Below, one piece after another: positions 47,650 through 59,176 of a DNA stretch of 64,000 nucleotides; positions within the stretch are counted from its first letter, which is position 1, and every line of letters starts with the position of its first letter. The DNA is from Talpa occidentalis (lineage: Eukaryota > Chordata > Mammalia > Eulipotyphla > Talpidae). Below the pieces are notes generated by a model that was given only the letters and a program-made list of their open reading frames with translations, did not search any database and was not told the DNA's origin. The position numbers and the translations under genes are program-made. Location of the stretch: assembly GCF_014898055.3 (NCBI RefSeq), contig NW_023602073.1, positions 81,324,678-81,388,677 on the forward strand, given 5' to 3'.

Positions 47650-48352
47650 AATTTTTTTATTGAGAAATACTGGACATACAGCATTATCTAAGTTTAAGGT
47701 GCACGACATACATTTGATACATTTATATTGCAACTTGATTACCATTGTGCTGTTACCCAATGCCTCTATGAGGTCACATAATTATCATTTCTTCTAGTTC
47801 TTAATATCTAATCACTTAGCTTATTTAATGTTTATAATAGTTTTATTGTATGTAATCATTGCAGTGTCCCCAGGACTTATTTATCTACTAGTTGTAAGTA
47901 CATAGTCTTAATAACATCTCTCCCAGTCTCCCACACCCCAACCCTTGGTAACCATTCCGTTTTTTTTTTTTCCTTAGATTCCACAACAAAATAATATCAT
48001 GTGACCTTTTTGCTTTTCTCTCTTTGACTTATCCTCACTTATCATGATGCCCAAAAGGTCCATTTATGTTCATGCATTCATGTTGTTGCAAATGGCAGAA
48101 TTTACTTAAAGGTACTCCATTTTGTATGTATATACTGCATCTTTAACATTTCATCTATTGAAGAACACTTGGTGAAACCTATTTCAATATCTTGATTAAT
48201 GTGAATAATACTGCATTAAACATAGGTATGCAGGCAACTCTTTGATATACTGTTTTCATTCCCTTTGGAGGTATATGCCAGTGTGGGATTGCTAGATTCT
48301 AAGGTAGTTCCATTTTTAGTTTTTTTAAAAGGAAATTCCATACTGTTCTCCA
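47650..48352 (-). pseudogene. Old LINE-1 3' UTR and ORF2 end, antisense, decayed
   Basis: Begins TTTTTTTATTGAGAAATACT, GGACATACAGCATTATCTAA, continues with CCCCAGGACTTATTTATCTA, AACCCTTGGTAACCATTCCG (3' UTR) and GTTGTTGCAAATGGCAGAAT, AATACTGCATTAAACATAGG, ATTGCTAGATTCTAAGGTAG (ORF2 end), all in the antisense order of old mammalian L1. No frame remains. Confidence 0.85.
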
Positions 48353-49789
48353 AGTCTGATTTAATTTAAAGTGTATCTAAGACTTTTAGAAAATATAAGA
48401 AAGAGATTCCCTGGAATACTGAAGTTAGCTTGGTATTATTGAACCGCCAGGTTTTGTTAACCTCACATTATGTATCTTTGTGTTTATAAAAGATTTGGGG
48501 CATTTAAAGAATAATGTCAACCTGATTATCATTCTCAAGTGAGCTTTCAAGAGTTCATTAAAAGTTAAGAAGAGAACAGCATGCTCTAGGAAGTTGCTAT
48601 TTTTAACAGCACCACATTTGAATTCACCTAATTTGAAATTTTTCACTGTTTTTAGAAAATATTTCTATCAATAACTTTTTGATTATACCTGCTAAAGTTG
48701 AAGTCCACAGTCACATATATCAGTGATCTGATATTTTTACCTCCTGACTGAATTCATTAGAAACAAACCATTTTACTTCAAGAGTAACCTAGATAGGGAA
48801 GCTGTGTACAAGTTTTCTCTATACAAAAAAGCAAGCAAATAAACTGACAATTCCAGTGTTTAATTGTGAGTCCACAGAATGTATAATTATACTTTGGTTT
48901 GATGAAAGTCTGCTAAATAGCTTTTGTCATTTGAAAATCTCCCTCTTATAAGTGAAAGTTTTTAAAGTGAAAGTTTAAAATTCTATTAAAAATAATGTGC
49001 TATAATATAATGTATAATTTTTGTCTCTAATTTAAATGAAAAACTAAACAATCTTTGGAAGTTATAGCATATGGTTAGTAGCCTAACTATATCACAAATG
49101 ATGTATTTTCAAATGTACTTACAACTTATACATTTATGTAAATTTAATTAAAGAAAAACTGGAAATATTTTAAGATCAAAAATGCATTTAAGAATGATTA
49201 TCAGACAGGAGTATGTTGCTCTTTTGAAATAGTATTTCTTGAACAGATCAAAGATCCCTTGGTTATTGTTTACTTTTTCTGGAATGTTCTTGTTTTACTT
49301 GTTCAGCTACTCTTCACTCTTAGATACCAGCTTAGTAGTCATTTCCGTTAGCTGTTGCTCTGTACCTGAAGACTGATTCAACTGTGTTATTCCCTAACCC
49401 CCCCCTTCCTCCCTTAAAAGCAAGACAGAGGAGAGCAAATGGAGACTAGAGGGTCAATGGAGAATAGTCAGCATGTGTTCCAAGTGGCTGATGTCTTTAA
49501 ACAATTTGTCTATTCCCTCTAAACTTATTTTTTTCATCAATGAAATATGTACAGTAAAACCTAACCAGTAGATACAAGAGTGAACAAAAGAAAAATTTAA
49601 ATTTATATGTAATTTATATATAAATCAAGTATAGTAATCATGGGCTGAAGAAGTGAAAGATATAGTAATGTGATTAAACCAGAAAAAAATACTTTGGTGG
49701 ATGTAAAATTTGGCTTTATCCAGCCTTGAGGATGAGAAACTGTTCTATGTGAGGGGACCGCGCAGCTGCACAAACTCACTTGTGCGTGG
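48353..49789. other. Unique AT-rich DNA, no gene seen
   Basis: Nothing recognised apart from a C run at 49399-49406. Confidence 0.5.
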
Positions 49790-49935
49790 TAATGAGGTAG
49801 GGGGTGTGAGCACCGACTCCCAGCCTATATCCTGACTCAGCCACTTACTCTCAGCTTGTGACCTGGGGCAAGTTGCCTAATAGCTCTACTTTAATCTCCA
49901 CATCTCTTTAATGGGAATACAATATTGTTTGTTGT
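49790..49935 (+). repeat. MIR relic, 5' and middle part
   Basis: CCTATATCCTGACTCAGCCA, CTTACTCTCAGCTTGTGACC, TGGGGCAAGTTGCCTAATAG and CACATCTCTTTAATGGGAAT follow the MIR consensus order ('CCTGGCTCTGCCACTTACTAGCTGTGTGACCTTGGGCAAGTTACTTAACC') closely. Confidence 0.8.
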
Positions 49936-50577
49936 AATCTATAGACATTTTACTTTCTAGTAACAGGTTTGCATTAAATTAAAGAGCAAAATACTTCAAA
50001 AAGTCCTTATATGTAGGTATGTATTTATGTATGTATGTGTGTGTGTATTCAGAACTATTTCAAATACATTCTTAATTTAAAAAAATACATGCAAAAATCA
50101 GTTTATTTTTACTCATGTATTATTAAGAAATAATCTTTATTCTAATATAAAATAAATTCATCACGCTGTTATAATTGCATTAAGTAAGAAATGGGAGAAT
50201 AAAATTGGGTGAATTCCTTTTAGGACTAACCCCAACATTATAGGGATTGTTACAGATCATAGTTATTCTCACCCTCCTACCCTGCCTCCACCTTGATTAG
50301 GACCTCAGGGCCTCAACAGAAATCACCCAAGCGTGGCACTTATACAGGGTAGGACAATAAGATTAAGTCAATTAGCTCTGAAGATCTGAACAAGTAGAAT
50401 TAGAAAGCCTTAGGGGCAAAGATCTGGCAGGAGAAAGGTGGGCAGAGATGCAAGAAAGTCAAGTCGAAAGATGAAGCGGAGCTCAGAACCCAGAACCCAG
50501 GCAATGCGAAGACTGGATAATGACCAAAGAATCAAGGAATATTAGGAAGGTTCGTGGTTCCCTTCCTCCATTAATAC
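49936..50577. other. Unique DNA with (TATG)n patch
   Basis: Imperfect TATG/TGTG run at 50016-50047; nothing else recognised. Confidence 0.5.
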
Positions 50578-50643
50578 AGAGAGAGAGAGTGAGAGAGAGA
50601 GAGTGGGAGTGAGGGTGAGAGAGAGAGAGAGAGAGAATGAGAG
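50578..50643. repeat. (GA)n low-complexity microsatellite
   Basis: Mostly GA dinucleotides with GTGAG and GGGAG interruptions. Confidence 0.92.
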
Positions 50644-50811
50644 CCACAAGATGATCAGGCTAGATTTTATTTAGCGTATTTCTGTCCTGTCTTCATGTGA
50701 TCCCCACCAAGAAAATGACATTCTCCACTGAGATTTCTTGAGGACTCATTTTATAGATAGATACAGTATAGAATTAGCAGAAATTTGGATCATTTCACAT
50801 TGTTAGATTTT

Positions 50812-51079
50812 TTTTAAAGATTTATGTATTTATGCATACAAGAACTGGGGTGCAAGCCAGAGGTGTGGGCAGTGAGAGGATTTGCCAAAGACAGAGTGGG
50901 GAACAGAGCAGGCGGATTTACTGAAATACACTGCTGAGGGAAACAGCAGGCGAGGCAGGAGAGGTCTGCTGTACCATTTGGGTTACCTCCCTGGCCGGCC
51001 AGGAATCAAACTCATGTTGCAGTGGCTGGAAATAGCTTCATAGCGCTGTTTTTAACACCTGTGCCACCAGGGAGGCCCC
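50812..51079 (-). mobile_element. tRNA-derived SINE, older group (i)
   Basis: Complete minus-strand copy with tail complement TTTTAAAGATTTATGTATTT and GCATACAAG and older body. The 17-bp TSD TCACATTGTTAGATTTT is exact at 50795-50811 and 51080-51096 although the body is the older type. Confidence 0.96.
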
Positions 51080-51096
51080 TCACATTGTTAGATTTT

Positions 51097-52300
51097 GTAA
51101 AAAACAAAATCTAAAGATATTTCTAATTAAAGAGGTCTAGCATTTAAAAGATCCTAACCAGGGACATCTGTGCTGAATATTTTAAAAATATTTTGAATTA
51201 TTTCAAGAATAGCTAGGTAAGAACAAGATAATGACTTACTCTTAATACATATGAGATTTGAAGCTTCATTTGATTTCATTTTTCAGTATTACCTTACAGA
51301 AAATTAAGTGACTATTTCATACTTGCAAATGGTATCTTACGAACTTCTGAAGGTGAGCTTTCTTTTTAGAGCTTAATGTCAATGCATGTTTCAATCGGTA
51401 CTAATATCATTGGAATCGAAAAAAAATTGTTATACCTCATTTGTTGGCACATACACTGAGGTTTTGATGAAAGGATGTGTATTTCTCATACACTCTCAGT
51501 AAGGATTTCTTTAAAATGTAGGTTGTTCTACTTTAAAGCTCAATGCTCTGGACATTTTAAGCCATTTGCTTCATTAACTGCATTCATTCTAAAATACCTT
51601 TCAATTTAAAACAGGAGATAATTGTAATACCTTGAAGCAAATGAGATGTTATTGCAATAATTAAATCCAAAATGAGATGCAGATACTTTAGACCTGCTGC
51701 GGTTTCAGCTAGTTAATAGCGAATAACATTTCCATTGGTCACACTGGTTTCTTTCTTCTCCAGTTGAGATGGAGCACTGCATACTAATCGTATTCTAATG
51801 TGTTTTACAAGAGGTAGAATGTTTTTGAAGCTCTATAGCACTATTTTAAATTAATTTAACTTGGCAAAAATTATAATAATTATATGACATGATGCTTTCA
51901 ACCCATACAAATATGCCTCAGACTTAAGAAAATAATTTTACATAACAATAAGATTACTGGAATACTAAGTGCATGTTTTTCCACTAATGAATCTACTGGT
52001 AGAATCAGGGGCTTTTTATTAGCTCTCTCAAGCTTCAGAAACTTTCAGCCTTTAAAATGTGCCTCAACATTTCTGCTGGCAGCGCGGCACTGAAGCCATG
52101 GCGGGCCGTGGGGTGGCTGTGCTGAGAGCAGAAAGTGGCTATTTTCACCAAATAGTCTAACTTTTTTTTGGTAGGGTGGGGGGAGGGAAGAATTATCATT
52201 TCCATCAAGGACACAGCTCCTATATTAAAATATTAAATTGGAATACATTATTTGTGTCACACTAAATGCGCAGATGGAGGTTTCCGTTTATAGAAATGAC
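51097..52300. other. Repeat-poor stretch, candidate conserved non-coding DNA
   Basis: About 1.2 kb with no repeat that I recognise. It has an AT-rich, non-degraded look and a short CpG-containing patch at 52075-52125 (GGCAGCGCGGCACTGAAGCC, GGCGGGCCGTGG). This is the window's best candidate for a distal enhancer or conserved element, but conservation cannot be judged from one sequence. Confidence 0.3.
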
Positions 52301-52489
52301 CTAAGTAGCCTATTTCTCTTGAAGAAATACTTCAGGTAGATGGGTTTCTCCTTCAGGTGGATGGGTGAAGATTGTTATGCTCTGGTTTTTAAGAAGCTTG
52401 AAAACCACTATGTTCTTTCTGCTCCTCCTTTTAGTTCTTGCCCGTGTCTTTGCTTTTTGTTTTTCTCTTCCTTTTATCGTAAATCTTAC

Positions 52490-52760
52490 CTTAATCATGG
52501 TAATAGTGATAAAGATAATGGCTGACCCCTGGTAACCCTTATTGAACACTTCCTGGTTGCTGGACATGGCTAATACTTGAAATGCTTCATTCCCTCAACA
52601 AATGTATAAAATGGATGTTCTTATTAGCTATTATTTTATGAGCCTCCCAAAAATACAAGCTCAGAAATGCCTTTGGTGAAGGAACTTGCATGACGTCTAT
52701 ACCTGCTTAGTGGACAACACATTTGTCTGGCTTCAGAGCATAGTGCTCTCTGCTCCTCCC
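52490..52760 (+). repeat. MIR relic
   Basis: CCTTATTGAACACTTCCTGG, TTGCTGGACATGGCTAATAC, then TTCTTATTAGCTATTATTTT and CTCAGAAATGCC follow the MIR order ('TTGAGCACTTACTATGTGCCAGGC..'), with CTGGCTTCAGAGCATAGTGCTC at its end. Confidence 0.7.
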
Positions 52761-54199
52761 TCACTGTAGGCTGTGGGATGTTGGCAGGTGGGAGCTGGGA
52801 GGAGACCAGAGTCAAAGATTTTGGTAGTGTTTTTAAAAAGGTGTGATGAATATAGCCTTTAACTTATTTTTTTTTTCTTTTTTATTATTTGCATACCTTT
52901 TACATCATCATTTATAACCTTTAACTTATACTCTTTATTAGAAGAATCAGGGATACCTCAATCCCAGAACCTCCTTTCTTCCCGATTCTCTTTGAATGTT
53001 AGTAAATATTCCCTTCCAAGCTAATGCTGTGGTTTTTCCATAGTTGCACTATGCTTGCCTCTGATCTGCTGCAACTTTTATTTCGGGTGGTTCTGTCTTC
53101 TGCTCCTGTTCTCACTGCTCACTTTTATATGATTCTGGCATTTCTCAGTGACTAGTGCCATCTGTTATTCGGGTCAACCAGATCCCCCTGGTTGCTGATG
53201 TGTTTTTGCTGAGTGCTTAAAGAATCATCTTCCATTTCCTACATCAACACTATTTTTATTAATAACACTTCTAGTTTAAGGCAGACCTTTCTCTCCTTCT
53301 GCCACAAGGAACTTGAGGGCAGGGCTTGGGAACGGTTACCAGTGCCCCGTCCTGGGCCCACAGGCAGCATCTCTGTTGCCCTTCCTCAAGATGACTCCTT
53401 TCCAGAAACCACTGCATCAAAGACAGCCGACCCCTACCCTAGCTTCAGAGCCTTGGATTCGGGGATAAGTTAGTCAGTGTTTCCCGTCATTTCCTCACCT
53501 TAGTCTCGGCTGGTTGGTTTTCCTGGAAAGTGAACTCTCTGAGTTGTGCTTCAATAGCTAAATGCCCTGAGGGCTGGCCTTCTGTGATCATTTTCTTTCT
53601 GGAACTCTCTTTCTTCCTCCTTCTCTTCCATTTCTTAAAATAAAATAAAGATTTTTGTGGAGGACAATTAATTATTCTAGTTCCCATTATCACTTTTCAT
53701 TCCTCAAACTGCTGTGAATTTAGCCCAGATAGTCAATATGTGTCTGTATACTCTTTGTTTTTCTACTCAGGCCAGATTTTTCCCTGCCAGGTCTTTGAAT
53801 TCACATGGAATGAGGGCAATAGATGCTATCTTTATCTTTCCAGATCCCAGTTCCATGACATAAGACCTCATTTCTTTTTCTCTACCAAGGGAGCGAGCAG
53901 CTTGCATTCCTCTCCTTTACACCTTTTGTGACCTTTGTGATATTTCTCAGCCTTGAACTCCTTTGCCCTCCAGGCCACTAGTAAAGAGTTTGCCTGTAAT
54001 GCCTTTTACAGGTGGTTTTCAAAAATTGCACATAAAGTAATTTCTGTTTTGTCTAAGGTTTTATGGTGAGTTCATAGGAAAACAAGCAAAATTTACAAAG
54101 TGAGAAAATGAGAATTATGGAAGTATCACTTCTCTGAAAGCTTAATTCAAAATCAAGTGGGAAGGAGCTAAGGATGCTTTTTATCATTCCCCTTGACTT
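52761..54199. other. Unique DNA, possibly with an L2 relic at 53280-53340
   Basis: GGAACTTGAGGGCAGGGCTTGG (about 53308-53329) is like the L2 3' end, but the match is short. Frames at 53213-53473 and 53740-53931 show no domain or splice signals that I would trust. Confidence 0.4.
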
Positions 54200-54970
54200 T
54201 CTGCAGGGGTGTTCCCTGATGTCATTTTTGGAGTCAGTGGGTTTTGAGTGTGGGGTCCTTTGGGTTCACTCTGGGAAAGGTTTCACCAGAGTTCCCCTTT
54301 GCAAATTTCCCAGGTGAGTTTCTCCACAAGACAGAGACATTAGTTATATTTAAGGAGCAGACTTATTAGAAAAGGGACAGAAAAGTAAAGGACACTAGCA
54401 TTGCCACAAGTGGGCAGAAAACTGCCCCTTTGTGAGGGCGGTGTTATGTTTTAACCTCTTCTTTTGGTAGGGAGGGGCTTATCTCTGCAAGTGGTTAGAT
54501 TATTGCAGATTTGGATCACTATATAGAATCAGAAAGGGACCAGCTTTTCCAGGATGGGCCCAATCTCCATATCTTTAGCCTCAGGTCTGTGCTCCACTCC
54601 CTACAGCAGTCTGATAGCTTCTTGGGTCTTATGCCTTGTGATAAGACACTGGCACCTAAGGATCTTGAGTTCTACAGCTGGATTAATGGTCATGTTATTT
54701 CCCTCTACCCCCACCTCCTTGTGTGAGTCAGGTTCTGGTCTTGTGATATCTCCTTTTGGTTTTCAGTTCTTTCTTCCATCATCCCCATGCCAGATTCTGG
54801 TTTTATCTGGACACTCATCCAGGTTAAAAAAGTTGACAAGATCTAGCCCCAGGAAAAATGAGGTTGAGTTGACTGCTGGATTAGCTGTTAGCCCACACCA
54901 GGCAGAGAGAGCTTGCAGAGAGAGCTTGCTGGTCCATTTCTCTTAGTCACTCTGACCAAGTCACACTCTT
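54200..54970 (-). mobile_element. Possible old endogenous-retrovirus LTR, antisense
   Basis: A GC-richer block with a duplicated 13-mer (GCAGAGAGAGCTT at 54902-54914 and 54915-54927). On the minus strand CTTTTCTAATAAGTCTGCTC (near 54355-54375) could be a degenerate polyadenylation region. No retroviral coding sequence or second LTR is visible. Assignment is tentative. Confidence 0.35.
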
Positions 54971-55726
54971 GGCTTTAAATACCACCTAACTTTTGTCTGC
55001 ACCCTTACTCAGCCTAGGACCCAAAGAAACGTGCTTTTTGCCCAAGGGTAGGTTAAACTTAATTAGATAGAATTTTTGGTGAACTAAGTACTATGAAAAT
55101 ACCTAGTAAGCTAGCATTAGAATGCATAATTTATAGGGGAGCATATTTTGTGGAAAGTCATAGTTTTAAGATTGTATGTTAAAGACTCTGATCTCAACTT
55201 GATATGTTATGGAAACCAAGATAACTCTGAGGTAAATATCTTTAAAAGACAAGGAATTAAAGCTCCAAAATAATGACCAAGTCCAACAAATATTTTTAAT
55301 AAATTTATTGACTTCCAAAGTACACTAAAATTTTTATGAAACAGAAGTTGAGCAGTGACTTAATTTATGTGTGAAACATCATTACTTTGCAACTTATCCT
55401 AGTTCAGCAGAGATAAAAATCCTTTCATAAATAAAGAGGCAGCAATTTGGGGTGACTGTGAATGAGAAGGCAAAGGGCATAGCTATATTAGCAATTTTGG
55501 TCTTGATCTCCACCACAGGCATTTCAATAGCTACTATTTCAGATTCATTTTAAACTCATATTTTTTTGCATTTTAATAGCTTTGCTTCTAACACTTGAAT
55601 GCAAATGTGATTTCTTTGCCTCTAGCATATTTTATTCCTACCTTGTCAAAATCACTAGGAGTCCATATACTTTTACTGTAGTAACCTTCACATTTCAAAC
55701 ATCAGGAGGAGATAGAAAGTAGAGGT
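54971..55726. other. Unique AT-rich DNA, no gene seen
   Basis: Nothing recognised. Confidence 0.5.
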
Positions 55727-55741
55727 AAAAATGTGAAAGGG

Positions 55742-56042
55742 GGGCCTCCCCGGTGGCGCAGCGGTTGAGCGCTGGGTTGCGAAGCTGCCCGCGGCCTCTG
55801 CGGCGCCGGTTCGATCCCCGGCTGCTCCCCGTCCACCGGCGAGGGTCCCACATGGTGCGCAGACCTCTCCTGCCGCCCGCTGCTCCCCTTAGCAGTGTAC
55901 CTCGGTCCTTCTGCCTGCTCTGCTCCCTGCTCTGGCTCTGGTGAATTCTCTCACCCTCCCGCGCTTCTGACTGTACCCAGTGCATGTATAAACAAAAAAC
56001 AAACAAACAAACCAGCAAAACAAATAAATAAAAGCATGCCTC

Positions 56043-56068
<26 letters not shown>
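55742..56068 (+). mobile_element. tRNA-derived SINE, young body, long-tail group (iii), best copy
   Basis: Plus-strand, full-length and CpG-rich. Tail: GTGCATGTATAAACAAAAAAC, AAAC and AAAT repeats, then GCATGCCTCTATAAAA and about 30 A. No TTTT or TCTTT lies between the B box and the poly-A on the element strand. TSD AAAAATGTGAAAGGG is exact at 55727-55741 and 56069-56083. The long A run and exact TSD make it one of the youngest copies. Confidence 0.97.
55754..55818 (+). promoter_or_regulatory. Internal Pol III promoter of the SINE (A and B boxes)
   Basis: A box TGGCGCAGCGG at 55754-55764 fits TRGYNNANNNG; B box GGTTCGATCCC at 55808-55818 fits GGTTCGANNCC. Start-to-start distance is 54 bp, about 10 longer than in a standard tRNA gene, so the tRNA-like head carries extra bases or comes from a long-arm tRNA. 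The same layout is seen in the other intact copies. Confidence 0.88.
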
Positions 56069-56073
<5 letters not shown>

Positions 56074-56083
56074 TGTGAAAGGG

Positions 56084-56353
56084 TATGAAAGACTGAACTT
56101 TGGGAAAATAAGGACAGGGGTATAGATGAAGAGGGAGAAATATAGGAGGATGTATTAGAGAAAAGAGACACTGGAGACGGGCAAGAACAGGAAGAAAGCA
56201 TGAGAGAGCAGTTCAATCAATGATGCTTTGAATATTTAGACCCACTGAATGGATTTTGCCTTCTTTCATTTACTTGATACTAAGCATTTTCCACTCCTAC
56301 CACTGTTATTTGATACTCACTAAGTAATAATCAGGACCACTTCTGTCTTCCTT
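56084..56353. other. Unique spacer between two SINEs
   Basis: Purine-rich unique DNA; no gene or repeat recognised. Confidence 0.5.
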
Positions 56354-56367
56354 AGAAGTAGCTTGCT

Positions 56368-56691
56368 GGGCCTCCCCGGTGGCGCAGCGGTTGAGCACTG
56401 GGTTGCGAAGCTGCCCGCGGCCTCTGCAACGCCGGTTCGATCCCCAGCTGCTCCCCGGCCACCAGAGGAGGGTCCCACATGGCGCGCAGACCTCTCCTGC
56501 CGCCCGCTGCTCCCCTCAGCAGTGTACTTCGGTCCTTCTGCCTGCTCTGCTCCCCGCTCTGGCTCTGGTGAATTCTCTCACCCTCCCGTGCTTCTGACTG
56601 TACCCAGTGCATGTATAAACAAAACAAACAAACAAATAAATAAATAAAACATGCCTCTATTAATAAAAAAAAAAAAAAATTAAAAAAAAAA
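56368..56691 (+). mobile_element. tRNA-derived SINE, young body, long-tail group (iii)
   Basis: Second full-length plus-strand group iii copy, 300 bp after the previous one but with a different TSD (AGAAGTAGCTTGC at 56354-56366 and 56692-56704), so an independent insertion rather than a duplication. Tail ends AACATGCCTCTATTAATAAA then A-rich. Confidence 0.97.
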
Positions 56692-56704
56692 AGAAGTAGC
56701 TTGC

Positions 56705-58073
56705 CTCCTTTAATTTTCAGAGTTCAAAGTTTTGATATTTTTAAAATAAAAGCTGTTGGTTATTGATGGTTGTGCTAGTGGATGAAATAGTTTTTAAATA
56801 TAAATCCATTTTGGAACTTTATGGATTTTGGTCCATTTAATACATATACTTAAAATCCATGTTGACTTTCAAACACTGGCAGAAAAAAAATACATGTATA
56901 TTTTCATTATTAAGTCTATCTTGTACCAAAATAGCTGAAGGTTATATTTTGAATCAGCAGTTATTTTGTACTTCTCAGCCTTTTCTTTCAGATCAAACTC
57001 AGGTTTATGGTCTAATTAGGGATAACATATGGTGTGAGCAACAATAAAAAAATGACAACTTGATGGAAACAAAAGGGCTCACCAGTAAATGGATTAGATG
57101 CTTTCCCACAATTTTCAATTTTTGTGAGCATGTTTCAGAGAATGTTATTCTGAATCAAATAATCAGAGCATCCACCATTTGTCTACATGCTCCCACCACA
57201 AACTCTCTGTCTCATATCTGGAAATTTATAATTTCCATTTCACTGGTATCCTGGCTGCATGTACTTTTAATGCTTAGATATATTTTATATGATAAAACAA
57301 ATCATTTCCAGACTGGAGCCATTTTGTTCAGTAGCTCTTGACAGCTGTTCTTTCTGCCTATTAGTTTCAGAGTCTCTCCCTCTCTCCCCCTCGCCCCATC
57401 TCCTGTCCATTTTTATGATCTAGTGGAAATATTATACATTTTACCTAAATACTGTCAACTTTCATTTTCCATTATGATTCTTCCACCGCTACCATTCTTG
57501 TTAACAAATTACATTCTTTTTACTCCTATATTATGAACTCCCATCTAATATCTTTACTTTTGCCGGAACAGTTCAAGGGGAACAACGAGCAACTCCTCTC
57601 TCATCAGTTATTCACATAGCTCTCTCTCTTTTTTATGTTGAAGAGAAATGGGAAAGTGCAGGAATGAAGTGCTTAAGGAGACAAGAGAATAGGATCCATT
57701 TCACAAGGGACATATCTATCTTTAAATCCAAGTTAAATTTTTATTTTTTTTGTCTAGCAAAGTTGAAATTAATATATCTGATTGCAGGATGATTTATCTG
57801 TTTGTCTCTATTATTTACATACATAGTTATTAAAAATGTTAGGCAGTCATAATATAGGTTAAGTTTATTTTCAAGTGGATTATTATAATTAATTAAAACA
57901 ATATTTATATTATATATTATACATTTAAAATATGAAAAACCTCTTATGTAGAAGGTACTTTATGAATTAATTTCTAGTAGAAGATCAGTAAATTCTTATT
58001 AGCTGATGTTTTAAAACAGTATTTTTTCACTACATACATTGTAAAAACTTTGACTTATGTTCTTATCTATTGT
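56705..58073. other. Unique AT-rich DNA, no gene seen
   Basis: C/T-rich patch at 57371-57405; frames at 56859-57047 and 57060-57341 show nothing recognisable. Confidence 0.5.
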
Positions 58074-58500
58074 AGGGGCAGGATGGGAAGAAGCAGAATT
58101 TCTATGATCAGAACAGCAGGGGTAAAGGAGAGTCCTGGAGCCCTGGGTGCCTTTCTCAGGCTTTTATTGAGCCTTTACATGTAGTGAAGCAACCAGGTAC
58201 ATGGCAGGCAGGGGTGCCAGCAGGCCTCCTAGCCCTGGGCAAGTCTTCCCTCTGGGCTTCCCTAGCCTTCTTAACCCCCTTCTCTCTCCCATGCCTCTCT
58301 CTTGGTGACTATCTCAATACTGAGCCAGGGCCTATAGAAGTGAACATCACAACTTATAACAATGCACTAAATGCAAATGCCTCATCAGGTAGGGCAATAC
58401 CTACCTGGCAATACCTAAGGAGTGCAGAAAAGCCTGAAAATCATTTACCCTACATCTATGCAGCAGTTGTTGAGATTTTCTGTGAAATATTTCAATGTTT
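58074..58500 (-). mobile_element. Possible endogenous-retrovirus LTR relic, antisense
   Basis: GC-richer block in AT-rich flanks. On the minus strand GGCTCAATAAAAGCCTGAGA (about 58153-58172) has the form of an LTR polyadenylation signal and R region. No TSD, partner LTR or internal sequence is seen, so this may be a solo LTR or a chance resemblance. Confidence 0.4.
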
Positions 58501-58709
58501 TACTGGTTAAAATCTCTATTTGAATTTTGAATTTCAAAAAATAAATCATTAATTGTGTATTATTTTAAAAATCTGTTCAACATTCATCAGTGTAGTCTGT
58601 TGATAACCTAGACAGCGTTTTGATTCAAGGGACGGTAACCTATAAGAGAGAACATATCCCCCCAAATAAGCAGTTCTTCAGCTACACAAAGAATTTGTCA
58701 AAAGGTAGC
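58501..58709. other. Unique AT-rich DNA, no gene seen
   Basis: Nothing recognised. Confidence 0.5.
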
Positions 58710-58726
58710 TGTATGTGTTAATTTTT

Positions 58727-58995
58727 TTTTTAAAGATTTATTTAATTATTTATACAAGCACTGGGTACAGTCAGAAGCGCGAGAGAGTGAGAAAATTCAC
58801 CAGAGTCAGAGCAGGGAGCAGAACAGGCAGAAGGACTGAAGTACACTGCTGAGGGGAGCAGCGGGAGGCAGGAGAGGTCTGCACGCCATGCGGGACCCTC
58901 CGGGTGGCAGCCCGGGATCGATCGAACTGGCGCTGCAGAGGCTGAGGGCAGCTTCGCAACCCAGCGCTCAACCGCTGCATCACCGGGGAGGTCCA
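58727..58995 (-). mobile_element. tRNA-derived SINE, younger group (ii)
   Basis: Minus-strand copy; tail complement TTTTTAAAGATTTATTTAAT, young body with a short deletion in the linker (GACCCTCCGGGTGGCAGCCC). TSD TGTATGTGTTAA at 58710-58721 and about 58996-59007. Confidence 0.94.
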
Positions 58996-59084
58996 TGTAT
59001 GTGTTAAATTTTTAATTCTGTTCAAGTCTGATGAGTCTGTTTTCAGTGTTTACAAGTTTTTATCTCCACATGATGGTAGTGCAG

Positions 59085-59168
59085 TGGCTGATGGGCAGAT
59101 GTGCACTAACCATACCTGGGTTCATTTTATTTTATTTTAGTGCTGGGCTGCGAGGCTTCCTGTAGCCT
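59085..59168 (+). repeat. Degenerate SINE head, interrupted
   Basis: GGTAGTGCAGTGGCTGA (about 59084-59100) resembles the A-box side and GTGCTGGGCTGCGAGGCTTCCTG plus TAGCCT (about 59141-59168) the next part of the SINE head. Between them lies about 40 bp of other sequence ending in a TTTTA run. It looks like a broken remnant next to a complete copy. Confidence 0.5.
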
Positions 59169-59176
59169 ATAATAAT

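Noticed and set aside
52075..52125. CpG island or promoter at the GC-rich patch
   Set aside because: Only about 50 bp long with a handful of CpGs, far short of an island, and no gene start follows.
55695..56216. 173-codon minus-strand frame
   Set aside because: It spans the SINE at 55742 and its poly-A tail (a phenylalanine run) and has no domain.
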